64,000 nucleotides of DNA from an uncultured Bacteroidales bacterium (GTDB lineage: Bacteria; Bacteroidota; Bacteroidia; Bacteroidales; G3-4614): positions 1-64,000 of the forward strand of contig CASFRS010000007.1 of the NCBI GenBank assembly GCA_949297125.1, written 5' to 3'. This document shows positions 1 through 9,030 of the stretch, piece by piece; positions within the stretch are counted from its first letter, which is position 1; each line of letters begins with the position of its first letter. Below the pieces are notes generated by a model. It did no database searches. It was not told the DNA's origin and saw only the letters and a list, made by a program, of their open reading frames with translations. The translations under genes were made by a program, and so were the position numbers.

Positions 1-240
1 CTCTCGCCTTTCACTTCTTTGACTTGCCGTCGAAGACAGGATGCGGCTCGGCATAGCCAAATAAATTTGCCTCTGCTCTCGCCTTTCACTTCTTTGACTT
101 GCCGTCGAAGACAGGATGCGGCTCGGCATAGCCAAATAAATTTGCCTCTGCTCTCGCCTTTCACTTCTTTGACTTGCCGTCGAAGATAGGATGCGGCTCG
201 GCATAGCCAAATAAATTTGCCTCTGCTCTCGCCTTTCACT
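1..240. repeat. Tandem array of a 75-bp promoter-like unit
   Basis: Three near-identical 75-bp units begin at about 1, 76 and 151, and a truncated fourth begins at 226. They sit head to tail with no spacers; the only difference I noticed is one substitution in the third unit. Each unit holds TTTG (for example 66-69) followed about 20 bases later by CTTCTTTG, a degraded form of the Bacteroidota -7 element TAnnTTTG. The partial fourth unit changes this to an exact TATCTTTG (240-247). The array may continue to the left of the window. It reads as a tandemly amplified promoter-bearing repeat upstream of dgt. Its function is unknown. Confidence 0.9.
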
Positions 241-247
241 ATCTTTG
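216..247 (+). promoter_or_regulatory. Upstream Bacteroidota promoter in repeat element
   Basis: TTTG (216-219) and TATCTTTG (240-247) are separated by 20 bases, matching the Bacteroidota sigma consensus. The transcript would start near 254 and pass through a short hairpin (GCCG/CGGC) before reaching the second promoter. The same layout recurs before dnaX. Confidence 0.6.
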
Positions 248-297
248 CCGTAGAACGGCGAAAACAAGCTGCACTCGGCATAATCAAACCTGCAAGG

Positions 298-328
298 TTT
301 GCCTCTGCCCTCGTTTGCATTATCTTTG
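298..328 (+). promoter_or_regulatory. dgt promoter
   Basis: TTTG (298-301) and TATCTTTG (321-328) are separated by 19 bases. Initiation near 335 gives a short leader of about 20 nt before the ATG at 354. Between this promoter and the upstream one lies a small inverted repeat (AACCT-GC-AGGTT). Confidence 0.75.
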
Positions 329-353
329 CCGCTAATACGCAGACCAATCGAAA

Positions 354-1703
354 ATGAGCGAAGACAGAATAATGGATTGGAGCCGGCTCCTCTCTTCAAA
401 AAGGTTCGGACTCGAAGATTTTCACGATGAGCGCAAACATACCCGCTCGCAGTTTCAGCGCGACTACGACCGTCTGATTTTCTCAGCGCCGTTCCGCAGG
501 CTGCAGAACAAGACACAGGTATTTCCGCTTCCGGGCAGCATATTCGTACACAACAGACTTACACATAGCCTTGAAGTCTCCTGCGTAGGACGGTCGCTCG
601 GCAACAACATTGCCAATGCAATAGAAGAAAAATGCGACGACCCGGCTCTGCACCGCAAGTTGCAGGGCATTGGAGACATTGTGGCTACGGCCTGTCTGGC
701 ACACGATATGGGCAACCCCCCGTTCGGGCATTCGGGCGAAACGGCCATAGCATCGTACTTTTCCGAAGGGAAAGGGCAAGAGTTGCGCGGACTGCTGGGC
801 GACCGCCTGTGGTGCGACATGTCGCACTTCGAGGGGAATGCCAACGTATTCAGGCTCCTCACCCACAAATTCAACGGAAGGCGGCGCGGAGGGTTCGCCC
901 TTACCTACTCCACCCTTGCATCGATAGTAAAATATCCGTACGAATCGACCATAGCCGGCAAAAAGAAAAAATTCGGCTTCTTTGTAACAGAGCAGGATAA
1001 CTTCAAACGGATAGCCGAAGAATTGGGCATACTGCAGGAAGAATGCGACGGCAAGTTGAAATATTGCCGTCATCCGCTGGTCTATCTTGTGGAGGCCGCC
1101 GATGACATCTGCTACCAGTTGATGGACATAGAAGACTCGCACAAACTGAAAATCCTCACCACCAACCAGACCAAGGAGTTGTTCCTTGCCTTTTTCGAGG
1201 GGGAGAAACTGGAGCACATAAAAAAGATTCTCGGCATGGTGGAAGACCGCAACGAGCAAATAGCCTATCTCCGCTCGTCGATAGTAGGACTGCTCGTGGA
1301 CGAATGTTCGCGCGTATTCATGGAGCACGAGGAGGAGATTCTGCGCGGCAGATGCAACAACCCGCTGATAAAACTGATATCCGAAACCCCGCGCAACGCA
1401 TACCGGAAATGTTCCGAAACGGCATTCAGCAAAATATACAATTTCTCCGACGTACTCGACATAGAACTTGCCGGTAACAGAATTGTTACCATGCTGCTCG
1501 AGAAACTGATAGACGCGGTACTGCACCCCGAAAAGTCGTACTCGCAACTGCTGCTGGCAAAAGTACCCTCGCAGTACGACATGCGTGCCGACGACATCCC
1601 CTCGCGCATAATAGCAGTTACCGACTACATATCGGGGATGACCGATGTCTACGCATTGGACCTTTACAGAAAGCTCAACGGAATGAGCCTTCCGGTAATT
1701 TGA
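354..1703 (+). CDS. dgt: Deoxyguanosinetriphosphate triphosphohydrolase (dGTPase)
   Basis: Hydrolyses dGTP to deoxyguanosine and triphosphate in the cytoplasm, adjusting dNTP pools. The 449 residues carry the HD-superfamily metal ligands: His71 in NRLTHSLEV, His117-Asp118 in CLAHDMGNPPFGHSGE with a further His126, and a downstream acidic motif EAADDIC. The N-terminal FSAPFRRLQNKTQVF segment is typical of the Dgt family. The ATG at 354 lies just behind a strong promoter. hflX follows 13 bp downstream on the same strand, so the two are probably cotranscribed. Family assignment is secure; whether other dNTPs are substrates cannot be read from sequence. Confidence 0.95.
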   Translation: MSEDRIMDWSRLLSSKRFGLEDFHDERKHTRSQFQRDYDRLIFSAPFRRLQNKTQVFPLPGSIFVHNRLTHSLEVSCVGRSLGNNIANAIEEKCDDPALHRKLQGIGDIVATACLAHDMGNPPFGHSGETAIASYFSEGKGQELRGLLGDRLWCDMSHFEGNANVFRLLTHKFNGRRRGGFALTYSTLASIVKYPYESTIAGKKKKFGFFVTEQDNFKRIAEELGILQEECDGKLKYCRHPLVYLVEAADDICYQLMDIEDSHKLKILTTNQTKELFLAFFEGEKLEHIKKILGMVEDRNEQIAYLRSSIVGLLVDECSRVFMEHEEEILRGRCNNPLIKLISETPRNAYRKCSETAFSKIYNFSDVLDIELAGNRIVTMLLEKLIDAVLHPEKSYSQLLLAKVPSQYDMRADDIPSRIIAVTDYISGMTDVYALDLYRKLNGMSLPVI

Positions 1704-1716
1704 CAAACACGAAAAG

Positions 1717-2946
1717 ATGAAAGAATTTATTCTTACCGAACAAGAGAGCGAAAAGACCGTACTGGTGGGGTTGATAACCCCGCAGCAGAACGAAGCCAAG
1801 TCGAACGAATACCTGGACGAACTGGCTTTCCTTGCCGACACGGCCGGAGCCGTACCCGTAAAGCGATTCCTCCAGCGGCTCGACTACCCCAACCCCGTAA
1901 CCTTCGTGGGAAAAGGAAAGATAGAAGAAATAAAAGCCTATGTAGACGAAAACGAAATAGGCCTGGCCATATTCGACGATGAACTTTCGCCCAAACAGTT
2001 GAAAAACATAGAAGAAGCGTTGAAGATAAAGATCCTCGACCGCACTTCCCTTATACTCGACATCTTCGCCAAACGCGCCCAGACGGCACACGCAAAGACG
2101 CAGGTGGAACTGGCACAATACCAGTACCTGCTGCCGCGACTGACAAGGTTGTGGACACACCTCGAAAGGCAGCGCGGAGGTATAGGTATGCGCGGGCCGG
2201 GTGAAACTCAGATTGAGACCGACCGACGGATAGTGCTCGACAAGATAGCGTACCTCAAGGAAGAACTGAAACTGATAGACAAGCAGAAGTCGGTGCAGCG
2301 TAAAAATCGCGGCAAAATGGTGCGCGTGGCATTGGTAGGGTATACGAACGTAGGGAAATCGACACTGATGAACCTGCTTTGCAAATCGGACGTCTTTGCC
2401 GAAAACAAGCTGTTTGCCACACTCGACACGACGGTGCGCAAAATGATAATAGACAACCTGCCGTTCCTTGTCAGCGACACGGTGGGGTTCATCCGCAAAC
2501 TCCCCACCAAACTGATAGAGTCATTCAAATCGACCCTCGACGAAGTGCGCGAAGCCGACATCCTGCTGCACGTGGTAGACATATCCCACCCCGCCTTCGA
2601 GGAGCAGATAGAAGTGGTGGAAGCTACGATAAACGACATCTGCAAAGGAGAAAAGAAACCCACAATACTCGTCTTCAACAAGATAGACGCCTTTACCTGC
2701 AAGCAGAAAGACGAAGACGACCTGACGCCCCGCACAAGGGAAAACATTACGCTGGAAGAGTTGCAGGAGACATGGATGGCCAAAATGCAGCAGAACTGCA
2801 TCTTCATTTCCGCACAGGAAAAGAGCAACATCGACGGGCTCAAGGCCATGCTCTACAACAAGGTAAAAGAGATACATATCAAACGCTTCCCGTACAACGA
2901 CTTCCTCTTCAGCAAATACGACGAATCGGGCGAAGAGCTGCAATAA
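1717..2946 (+). CDS. hflX: Ribosome-associated GTPase HflX
   Basis: A GTPase that binds the 50S subunit and, in characterised species, splits or rescues stalled ribosomes. The 409 residues show the N-terminal HflX domain with the family signature GPGETQIETDRR, then a G domain: P-loop GYTNVGKST at about 207-215, DTVGF at about 254 and FNKIDA at about 320. Length is normal for Bacteroidota HflX. It follows dgt after 13 bp with no terminator between, and a strong hairpin terminator lies 30 bp downstream, so dgt-hflX form a two-gene unit. Confidence 0.95.
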   Translation: MKEFILTEQESEKTVLVGLITPQQNEAKSNEYLDELAFLADTAGAVPVKRFLQRLDYPNPVTFVGKGKIEEIKAYVDENEIGLAIFDDELSPKQLKNIEEALKIKILDRTSLILDIFAKRAQTAHAKTQVELAQYQYLLPRLTRLWTHLERQRGGIGMRGPGETQIETDRRIVLDKIAYLKEELKLIDKQKSVQRKNRGKMVRVALVGYTNVGKSTLMNLLCKSDVFAENKLFATLDTTVRKMIIDNLPFLVSDTVGFIRKLPTKLIESFKSTLDEVREADILLHVVDISHPAFEEQIEVVEATINDICKGEKKPTILVFNKIDAFTCKQKDEDDLTPRTRENITLEELQETWMAKMQQNCIFISAQEKSNIDGLKAMLYNKVKEIHIKRFPYNDFLFSKYDESGEELQ

Positions 2947-2975
2947 TACGGAAACAGTAAAGACAATGAAAATGA

Positions 2976-3004
2976 AAGTCCGGCCAAATAATCTGGCCGG
3001 ACTT
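2976..3004 (+). terminator. Rho-independent terminator of dgt-hflX
   Basis: A perfect 11-bp stem, AAGTCCGGCCA paired with TGGCCGGACTT across a 7-base loop, is followed by a T-rich tract (CTTTATT). It starts about 30 bp after the hflX stop. Confidence 0.85.
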
Positions 3005-3062
3005 CTTTATTACATCATTTGCAAATGCTGCAAATATTTACCTGAAATTCTTCCGCGGACAA

Positions 3063-3099
3063 CAAAAAAGGATAAACGGCAATTTCTTCCGTTCATCCT
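3063..3099 (-). terminator. Terminator of the tRNA pair
   Basis: On the minus strand AGGATGAACGG pairs with CCGTTTATCCT, giving 11 bp with one G-U pair, and is followed directly by six T. It lies just past the 3' end of tRNA-Leu. Confidence 0.8.
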
Positions 3100-3107
3100 C
3101 TATTTTG

Positions 3108-3191
3108 TACCCGGAGCGGGACTTGAACCCGCACAGCCGCAATGGCCAAAGGATTTTAAGTCCTTCGTGTCTACCATTCCACCATCCGGGC
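3108..3191 (-). tRNA. tRNA-Leu (anticodon UAA)
   Basis: 84 nt fold as a class II tRNA. The acceptor GCCCGGA pairs with TCCGGGT (terminal G-U), the anticodon stem is AAGGA/TCCTT around the loop CTTAAAA giving anticodon UAA, a long variable arm follows, and the T arm is GCGGG-TTCAAGT-CCCGC. CCA is not encoded. It lies 11 bp downstream of tRNA-Gly and shares its transcript. Confidence 0.93.
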
Positions 3192-3202
3192 GACACCACC
3201 TG

Positions 3203-3275
3203 AGCGAAAAACGGGACTCGAACCCGCGACCCTAACCTTGGCAAGGTTATGCTCTACCAACTGAGCTATTTTCGC
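3203..3275 (-). tRNA. tRNA-Gly (anticodon GCC)
   Basis: 73 nt fold as a cloverleaf. The acceptor GCGAAAA pairs with TTTTCGC, the D arm is AGCTCAGTTGGTAGAGC, the anticodon stem is TAACC/GGTTA around the loop TTGCCAA (anticodon GCC), and the T arm has GTTCGAGT. CCA is not encoded. It is the first gene of a two-tRNA unit. Confidence 0.93.
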
Positions 3276-3285
3276 ATTTCGGTTG

Positions 3286-3293
3286 CAAATATA
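3286..3293 (-). promoter_or_regulatory. -7 element of tRNA-Gly/Leu promoter
   Basis: TATATTTG on the minus strand ends 11 bp before the tRNA-Gly 5' end, as expected for a short precursor leader. I see no exact TTTG -33 element at the usual distance. Confidence 0.55.
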
Positions 3294-3493
3294 GTGTTTT
3301 TTTTGTTTATCGCGCGGCTATTTGCAAAAAGTTTCGTTCCATGCCGTTTTTTTGCTTGCGGCAAAATGGAGAGTGCCGTGCTTATATCCGCACATTGAAA
3401 TAAAGGGAGTATCCGTCCCTGACATGCATCATGCGCGGATTAAGCCTTCCGAAACCCTGCAAGGGGAAACGTTCCGTCTTTCCCGCACAACCG

Positions 3494-4567
3494 CTACAGC
3501 CCTGCTATATACTGTTTCATTTCATCCTCCTTCTCTTCCATGCTGCGCAACAGCTTGTACTGCGCAAGGGTTCTCTGCCGGTTATGTTCGGGATATTCGA
3601 TTTTATAGTATGTGTCGCCGTTCAGGTAATCGGCAAGGAAACGTACCGTCTGCATGTACGCCATAAGTTTCGCCCCGAACGGGAGGTATTCCTTCTCTAC
3701 GGGAGTGATGAACCTTTCCGCCCCTTCTATATAGCCACGCGCAAACGCCTTGAAAATCTCCATGTCCACACCTACGGCTTTCAGGTCGGTATCGTCCTCT
3801 TTGCCCTTGTTTCCCGCGGTACGGATAAAGTCTCCGAAATCGGACAGGACGAACCCGGGCATCGTGGTATCCAGGTCGATCACGCAGAGCGGCGTTCCGT
3901 CTGCATCGAACAGTATGTTGTTCACCTTCGTATCGCAATGCGATATCCGTTTGGGGAATTTTCCTTCGCGGTACATCCGATGTACCTTGCACATCTCCTC
4001 CCTCCGGTCATCGAGTTCTTCCATTATCTCGCGCATACTGTCCGCACGGCCTGCCGCATCGTTTTCCGCAGCTTCGTCGAGTTGCTGCAGACGGTATTCT
4101 ATATTATGGAAATCGGGTATCGTCTCGCCGAGCTGTTCGGGCAAGTCGGAGAGCATATATTGGAAATCGCCGAACGACTTTCCGGTAAGGTACGCCAGGT
4201 GCAGGGTTACCGTATCAAAACTTTTTGTTCCCGGTATATATACCGACACGCGCCAGTACTTTTCTCCGTCGAAATAGAACGACCCCCCGTCGGAGGTATC
4301 GACATAGCGCAACACGCGGCGGTCAATATCGCCCGCACCGCATTCCTGAAGTTTCCTGCGTATGTGGCCGGTTATTGCATACACGTTGCGCTGCAACAGC
4401 GGCACATCCCTGAAAACGGCGTTGTTTATACGTTGCAGCACATAGTCTTCGTTTCCGTCGGTCTCAACTATATATGTGTCGTTTATCAGGCCGTTGCCGA
4501 GAGGGGCGACATTGGTTACATTGCCCGATACGGCAAAATGCGAAACAATCTCCTTATATTTTTCCAT
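3494..4567 (-). CDS. APH-family sugar kinase-like phosphotransferase
   Basis: 357 residues with the aminoglycoside-phosphotransferase/choline-kinase fold. An N-terminal nucleotide loop PLGNGLINDTYIV is followed by the catalytic segment SHCDTKVNNILF (Asp212, Asn217) and the metal-binding VIDLDTTMPG (Asp231/Asp233). The pattern resembles N-acetylhexosamine 1-kinase (NahK) more than antibiotic-modifying enzymes, so phosphorylation of a free (amino)sugar in the cytoplasm is my inference. I chose ATG 4567 (MEKYKEIV) because the longer frame upstream has no family similarity and runs through a terminator. It is separated from the upstream barrel gene by that terminator. Confidence 0.75.
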   Translation of the reverse strand: MEKYKEIVSHFAVSGNVTNVAPLGNGLINDTYIVETDGNEDYVLQRINNAVFRDVPLLQRNVYAITGHIRRKLQECGAGDIDRRVLRYVDTSDGGSFYFDGEKYWRVSVYIPGTKSFDTVTLHLAYLTGKSFGDFQYMLSDLPEQLGETIPDFHNIEYRLQQLDEAAENDAAGRADSMREIMEELDDRREEMCKVHRMYREGKFPKRISHCDTKVNNILFDADGTPLCVIDLDTTMPGFVLSDFGDFIRTAGNKGKEDDTDLKAVGVDMEIFKAFARGYIEGAERFITPVEKEYLPFGAKLMAYMQTVRFLADYLNGDTYYKIEYPEHNRQRTLAQYKLLRSMEEKEDEMKQYIAGL

Positions 4568-4607
4568 GGCGCGATATTGTGTATAGAATGTACGGCATGA
4601 ATATACG

Positions 4608-4658
4608 AAAAAAAAAACGGAATACCCGCGCCATAAACCCGGTGCGGATATTCCGTTT
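4608..4658 (-). terminator. Terminator of the outer-membrane barrel gene
   Basis: On the minus strand AAACGGAATA pairs with TATTCCGTTT (10 bp, with further internal pairing) and is followed by a run of about ten T. It ends transcription of the 4677-7496 gene before the kinase gene. Confidence 0.85.
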
Positions 4659-4676
4659 ATGCAGAAAAGGGCGTAC

Positions 4677-7496
4677 TCAGAAGCGTCCCGGCGGTGGAGG
4701 CGGGCCGCCGAACCCGCCGCGGGGGCCCGGCATATCGGGCATTGTGGTGCTTCCGCGACCGCCGATAGTATTGAAGCGGTATGCAAACGAAAACATTACG
4801 TATCGCCCGAGCGAGTTCGTCTCTATATCCTGGATGTATGTTCCGGTTACCGTGCGCCTTATGTTGTTGTTCTGGTTGAGCAGGTCGTAAGCCCTCACAA
4901 TAAGCGATGCCTGTCTGTTCTTAAGGAACTGCCACGACAACTGGGCGTTCCATACCCAATATTGCTTGTCGAACCCTTCGCTGTAACCGGCCGTTGCCGT
5001 ATAGGTAACATCGCTTGTAAGCGTAAGGTCGCCGGGTATGTACAGCGTGGTGTTGAACGTACCCCCGTAGTCGAAAACATTCTGGTCGTTTGAACTCTGC
5101 ATCGAGTTTTTGGTACGGGTATACCTTAGGTTTCCGCGCAGCCCGAGGTCGATGTAATCCGAGCGGTAAGTAAATCCCAGCCGTTCTACCGCGCCGAGGT
5201 TTCTGGATATGTTCTTGCTGCCGTTCAGGAAACCTATCTGGTTCTGGTAGCTGAGGCGGGTAAAGGTATTGAACGCGAACCTGCGGTTCTTGAACGGCAT
5301 GTTCAACAGGTTCATGGCCGCCACGTTCCAGTCGCCCGACTCGTTTACCGGCCGCGTTATCTGTATCCCCTCCTCGGTATATTCTGTGGTATTTATTATG
5401 CCGTTTATCACATAGCTGGCGTTGAATATGGTCATGACGGCACGCTGCGTATTTGTGTCGTAACTGTTGTAGCGCAGTCGCAGCGAATTGTCGTACGAGG
5501 CCTTCAGGTCGGGGTTACCCACACTCCGCCTCAAGGGATCGGATATGCTTTGGCTCGGCTGCAACTGCGACACGGAGGGTTGTTGCGTACGGCCGTTGTA
5601 GTCTATCCGCAGGCTCTTGGTGTCGCTCATCTTGTAGCGGTAACGCAGGAACGGGGAGAAGTTGTACTGCATCTTACCCGCCACATTGCGCGCAGCATCG
5701 ATAAGGTTGCGCGACTCGGACTTCGAGGGTTCAAAATCCAGACCCACGTTGTAACGCATCTTTTCGTATTTTCCGGAAATTGCCGTGGAGACCTTGTGCC
5801 GCTGGAACGTATTGCGGAAACTGTTGCTGTAATCTTCGTTCACGAGACCTATCGTCCCGTCGGGTGCGATATTGTACGAAAACTTGTCGGCATAGGTGAA
5901 ACTTACCCTGTAATTGTAAGTAATGGACCACGATGTATGCTTGTTTATCGGCTCTATGTACGAAGCTCGGAGTCCTACGTTTCCGCCCCAACTGTGATTG
6001 TCGTCCTTCATGTCGAGACGCTCCACTGTCCCCGTCTTGAAATATTCCGTACTGTTGTAACTGTAACCGTCCTCGCGGCTGTCGTTATACCCGTACGAAA
6101 GGCTGAACGAAATCCTGCGCCCCTGCTTGCCCCTGAACAGGCGGCTCATACGGAAATGCCCGGCAATATCGATACCGTCGCCGCGGCTGTACGAATCGAG
6201 CGAGCCGACGGTTATCGTATCGGCCACGGCCAGCGGGTCGGCAGTATTGAGCCCGTACGTCTGCGACGCGCTGCGGCTGGTCATGTCGGAATGGTTGTAC
6301 CGGAGGCGCGGGCGGAACTCTATGCGGGTATACTCGTCGGGATTCCATTCAAAGCGGAAGTTCATCTCCACATTATGGCTCTTGTTGAGGTTGTCCTTGA
6401 GCGAATTGTCGAACGACGTGCTGTCGGCGGCAAGGAAGTCCTGCCTGTCGCTGCGTTCGTAAAGGTCGAGGTGCGAGAAGGCATATTTCACATCGCCGCC
6501 GGCCTTGAACTTTTCACTCTTGTTTATGTTGAAGTTCAACCCTGCCACGGACGAGGTGTTTATACCCGCCGAACTGTTGCCCGACGGGCGGGCGCGCCGC
6601 GAGCTGCCCGAAAACATAGTAGAGCCGAAATCGCCTGCCCCCATATTGTTTATGTTATTGGCCGAAGCAATTATGGAGAACTGGTTCTTGTCTATAAAGC
6701 GGTTGGCCATAAGGTTGGCCTCGAAACGGCCTCCTGTTCCGCCGCCGGCCTGGAAATTGCCGAACCAGCCGTTTTTCATCCCTTTTTTTACCGTCAGGTT
6801 TATAACCGTTTCGTCCTCGCCGTCATCCACGCCGGAGAAGCGGGCCTCGTCCGACTGCCGGTCAATGACCTGCAACTTGTCGACCATGCTGGCCGGGAGG
6901 TTCTTGCTGGCCACCTTGGGGTCGTCCGAGAAAAATTCCTCCCCGTCCACAAGTATCTTGGTAATCTGCTTGCCGTTTACGGTTATCTGCCCCGATTCAT
7001 CCACCTCCACGCCGGGCATGTTCTTTATCAGGTCCTCCACTACCGCACTGGCCTGCGGCTTATACGAATCGGCATTAAACTCAAGGGTATCTTCCTTTGC
7101 CACCACTTCGGGCGCCTTTCCTATAATAACGGCTTCACTGAGGAGTATATCGTTGGGTTGCATCGCCACATCCCCCATATTGGCCGACGGGGAATCGGGC
7201 GTAAGGCGGATATTGTGCGCAACCGTCCTGTAACCCACATAAGAAAACTGCACTATATACGACCCGTACGCAAGCCCCGTAACCCTGAAGCGTCCGTTCA
7301 TGCCCGATGTTACCCCTTTTACCAGCGCACTGTCATTGGGGTGGAGCACTTTCACCACAAGTTGGGGAAGCGGCTCGCCGAACTCGTCCTTAACACTGCC
7401 GTACACCGATGTAGAAGCAGTCTGCGCCCCGGCATGAAAAGGGATAGCGAAAAGCAGGAGTATAAAACAATATAATCGTGAAAAATAAATGCCCAT
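4677..7496 (-). CDS. Large outer-membrane beta-barrel protein with carboxypeptidase-regulatory-like plug
   Basis: 939 residues. A signal peptide (cleavage after FHAGAQ) is followed by a CarboxypepD-regulatory-like domain (about 27-110, SVYGSVKDEFGEPLPQLVV), a plug-like segment (about 125-220, with VEDLIKNMPGVEVDESG) and a long barrel rich in alternating aromatic strands. It resembles the TonB-dependent-receptor-like OMP_b-brl_3 family; I see no convincing TonB box, and no SusD partner lies next to it. After the likely last strand (YVMFSFAYRF) comes an unusual tail of roughly 28 residues rich in Gly and Pro, ending PPPPPGRF. The substrate is unknown. It is transcribed alone. Confidence 0.8.
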   Translation of the reverse strand: MGIYFSRLYCFILLLFAIPFHAGAQTASTSVYGSVKDEFGEPLPQLVVKVLHPNDSALVKGVTSGMNGRFRVTGLAYGSYIVQFSYVGYRTVAHNIRLTPDSPSANMGDVAMQPNDILLSEAVIIGKAPEVVAKEDTLEFNADSYKPQASAVVEDLIKNMPGVEVDESGQITVNGKQITKILVDGEEFFSDDPKVASKNLPASMVDKLQVIDRQSDEARFSGVDDGEDETVINLTVKKGMKNGWFGNFQAGGGTGGRFEANLMANRFIDKNQFSIIASANNINNMGAGDFGSTMFSGSSRRARPSGNSSAGINTSSVAGLNFNINKSEKFKAGGDVKYAFSHLDLYERSDRQDFLAADSTSFDNSLKDNLNKSHNVEMNFRFEWNPDEYTRIEFRPRLRYNHSDMTSRSASQTYGLNTADPLAVADTITVGSLDSYSRGDGIDIAGHFRMSRLFRGKQGRRISFSLSYGYNDSREDGYSYNSTEYFKTGTVERLDMKDDNHSWGGNVGLRASYIEPINKHTSWSITYNYRVSFTYADKFSYNIAPDGTIGLVNEDYSNSFRNTFQRHKVSTAISGKYEKMRYNVGLDFEPSKSESRNLIDAARNVAGKMQYNFSPFLRYRYKMSDTKSLRIDYNGRTQQPSVSQLQPSQSISDPLRRSVGNPDLKASYDNSLRLRYNSYDTNTQRAVMTIFNASYVINGIINTTEYTEEGIQITRPVNESGDWNVAAMNLLNMPFKNRRFAFNTFTRLSYQNQIGFLNGSKNISRNLGAVERLGFTYRSDYIDLGLRGNLRYTRTKNSMQSSNDQNVFDYGGTFNTTLYIPGDLTLTSDVTYTATAGYSEGFDKQYWVWNAQLSWQFLKNRQASLIVRAYDLLNQNNNIRRTVTGTYIQDIETNSLGRYVMFSFAYRFNTIGGRGSTTMPDMPGPRGGFGGPPPPPGRF

Positions 7497-7892
7497 ATAC
7501 TAATATTGACATGCAAAATAAAAAAGGTTTAAACAGAAATAAAAATTAAATATGCCATTTGTAATTATAATAAAATACAACAAACGCGAAACGGTTTTAC
7601 ATATATGCCCGTTCCTTGCTTCATCCCTGCACGGGCAAATGCAAAACGGCTCTTTTACTGCGACTTTTCGCCATAACCGGGGCTTGGGCACGCTGGCAGG
7701 CAGGCATGCATGGCCCCCCGCAGACAACCAGCTATGCTAAAAAACAGGTCTCAATCTTTGCCTATGACGGAAATATGGGGTATATTTGCCCCGCAACAGC
7801 AGAAACGAGTTGCAAATTATTTGGATAACCTGAATTTACATCTTTAAAAAACAAGGTGCCATACGCACCTGCCACCACGAGGACATACTACA
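7497..7892. other. Divergent intergenic region
   Basis: About 400 bp between two divergent envelope genes. The left 60 bp are very AT-rich and form the leader of the barrel gene. The right half carries the promoter for the lipoprotein gene. Short open frames here lack conserved features and I do not call them. Confidence 0.6.
7757..7788 (+). promoter_or_regulatory. Promoter of the lipoprotein-DUF5723 pair
   Basis: TTTG (7757-7760), then 20 bases, then TATATTTG (7781-7788), an exact match to the Bacteroidota consensus. The leader to the ATG at 7893 is roughly 100 nt. Confidence 0.75.
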
Positions 7893-9008
7893 ATGAAGAA
7901 ACTGCTTATTGCTGCGTGCCTGGCCACGTTTGCGCTATCGTGTACCGACCCCGACTACGACCTCGACAACATGACGGAAAACATACACCTGTTCGATGAC
8001 GGGGTGTATTTCCCCCTGATGACTACCGATGTGCCCTTCAGCCGCATGATAGAAGGGTATGACGAAAACATAGGCCTGCAGGACGACGGGATATATTTCA
8101 TCCACACCAACCCGGGACAGGTTGAGGTCTACGGAAATGTCTATACGACCGGGGACGAGTTCGATGCCCGGTCGGAAATATCGTTTTCCGGCATCCCCGA
8201 ATTTTTGTGCGACGAAAACGTAAACCTCAACATGGCAAACCCCGCTTTCCTGGCAAGGGTGGACAACAGTGGGTCGCTGTACCCGTTTTGGGTGGAGATA
8301 AACCTGACGCCTGTTTATGACAACGGGACGACAGGACAGAAGGTAGCAGTAAGCAGGATAAGTTTCGACAAGCCCGGAGCCATTGACATATATCTTGCAA
8401 AGGAAAAGATCCAGCGGATAGAAGAAATGGGGTATACGCTTGTGGAATGCCCCGAAATGAGCGCCCTTTTCCACAGAATCCCGCAAAAGATACTGGTGGA
8501 CGTAACCGCATCGTCCCCTATCAGCGGACAGGTAGGGACGATAGACATGCACATATCGTACAATCTCGACCTGCCCCTGTCGGTTGAAAGGGGAACGACG
8601 CTGAAATACGTTACGCAGGAGACCGGGCTTTCCGACATATTCGATGTTATAGCCGTTTCGGAACTGACCATGATAGCCAACTGCACCAATTACTACCCCA
8701 TGGATATAGACCTCGATGCACACCCGTACGATTCGGGCGGCAATCCGATATCCGATATAGAAGTAACCGTCGAGGGGGTCGTCCGCAGCGCACTGACCAA
8801 TGAACCTACGGCGGAGATACAGCCGTCGCAATCTACCGTATATATCAGACTGAAAGAACTTACGCCCGGCAGGATTACCGACATAGACGGGTTCGACCTG
8901 GACCTGAATGCGGTATTTCCCGGCAAGGGTTCCATGACCCGATGGGAGAACATAATAATAAACATCGTTGCCGATGCCCCGAACGGAGTGGAGATAATAA
9001 CCGATTAA
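7893..9008 (+). CDS. Predicted lipoprotein of unknown function
   Basis: 371 residues. The N-terminus MKKLLIAACLATFALSC is a lipoprotein signal with Cys17 as the predicted lipidation site, followed by an acidic TDPDYDLDN linker. The rest is beta-rich with no motif I recognise. Acidic residues right after the cysteine are common in surface-exported Bacteroidota lipoproteins, so surface exposure is possible but inferred. It starts behind a strong promoter and is followed after 22 bp by an outer-membrane protein gene, suggesting that the two products work together. Confidence 0.8.
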   Translation: MKKLLIAACLATFALSCTDPDYDLDNMTENIHLFDDGVYFPLMTTDVPFSRMIEGYDENIGLQDDGIYFIHTNPGQVEVYGNVYTTGDEFDARSEISFSGIPEFLCDENVNLNMANPAFLARVDNSGSLYPFWVEINLTPVYDNGTTGQKVAVSRISFDKPGAIDIYLAKEKIQRIEEMGYTLVECPEMSALFHRIPQKILVDVTASSPISGQVGTIDMHISYNLDLPLSVERGTTLKYVTQETGLSDIFDVIAVSELTMIANCTNYYPMDIDLDAHPYDSGGNPISDIEVTVEGVVRSALTNEPTAEIQPSQSTVYIRLKELTPGRITDIDGFDLDLNAVFPGKGSMTRWENIIINIVADAPNGVEIITD

Positions 9009-9030
9009 TCTTTATTACTGAAAAGAAAAA

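Noticed and set aside
1-240. CRISPR-like direct repeats
   Set aside because: Units are contiguous with no spacers and are 75 bp long; there is no cas gene or leader. A simple tandem array explains them.
3494-4567. Aminoglycoside-resistance gene
   Set aside because: The fold is shared, but the nucleotide loop and catalytic segment resemble NahK-type sugar kinases, and there is no mobile-element context.
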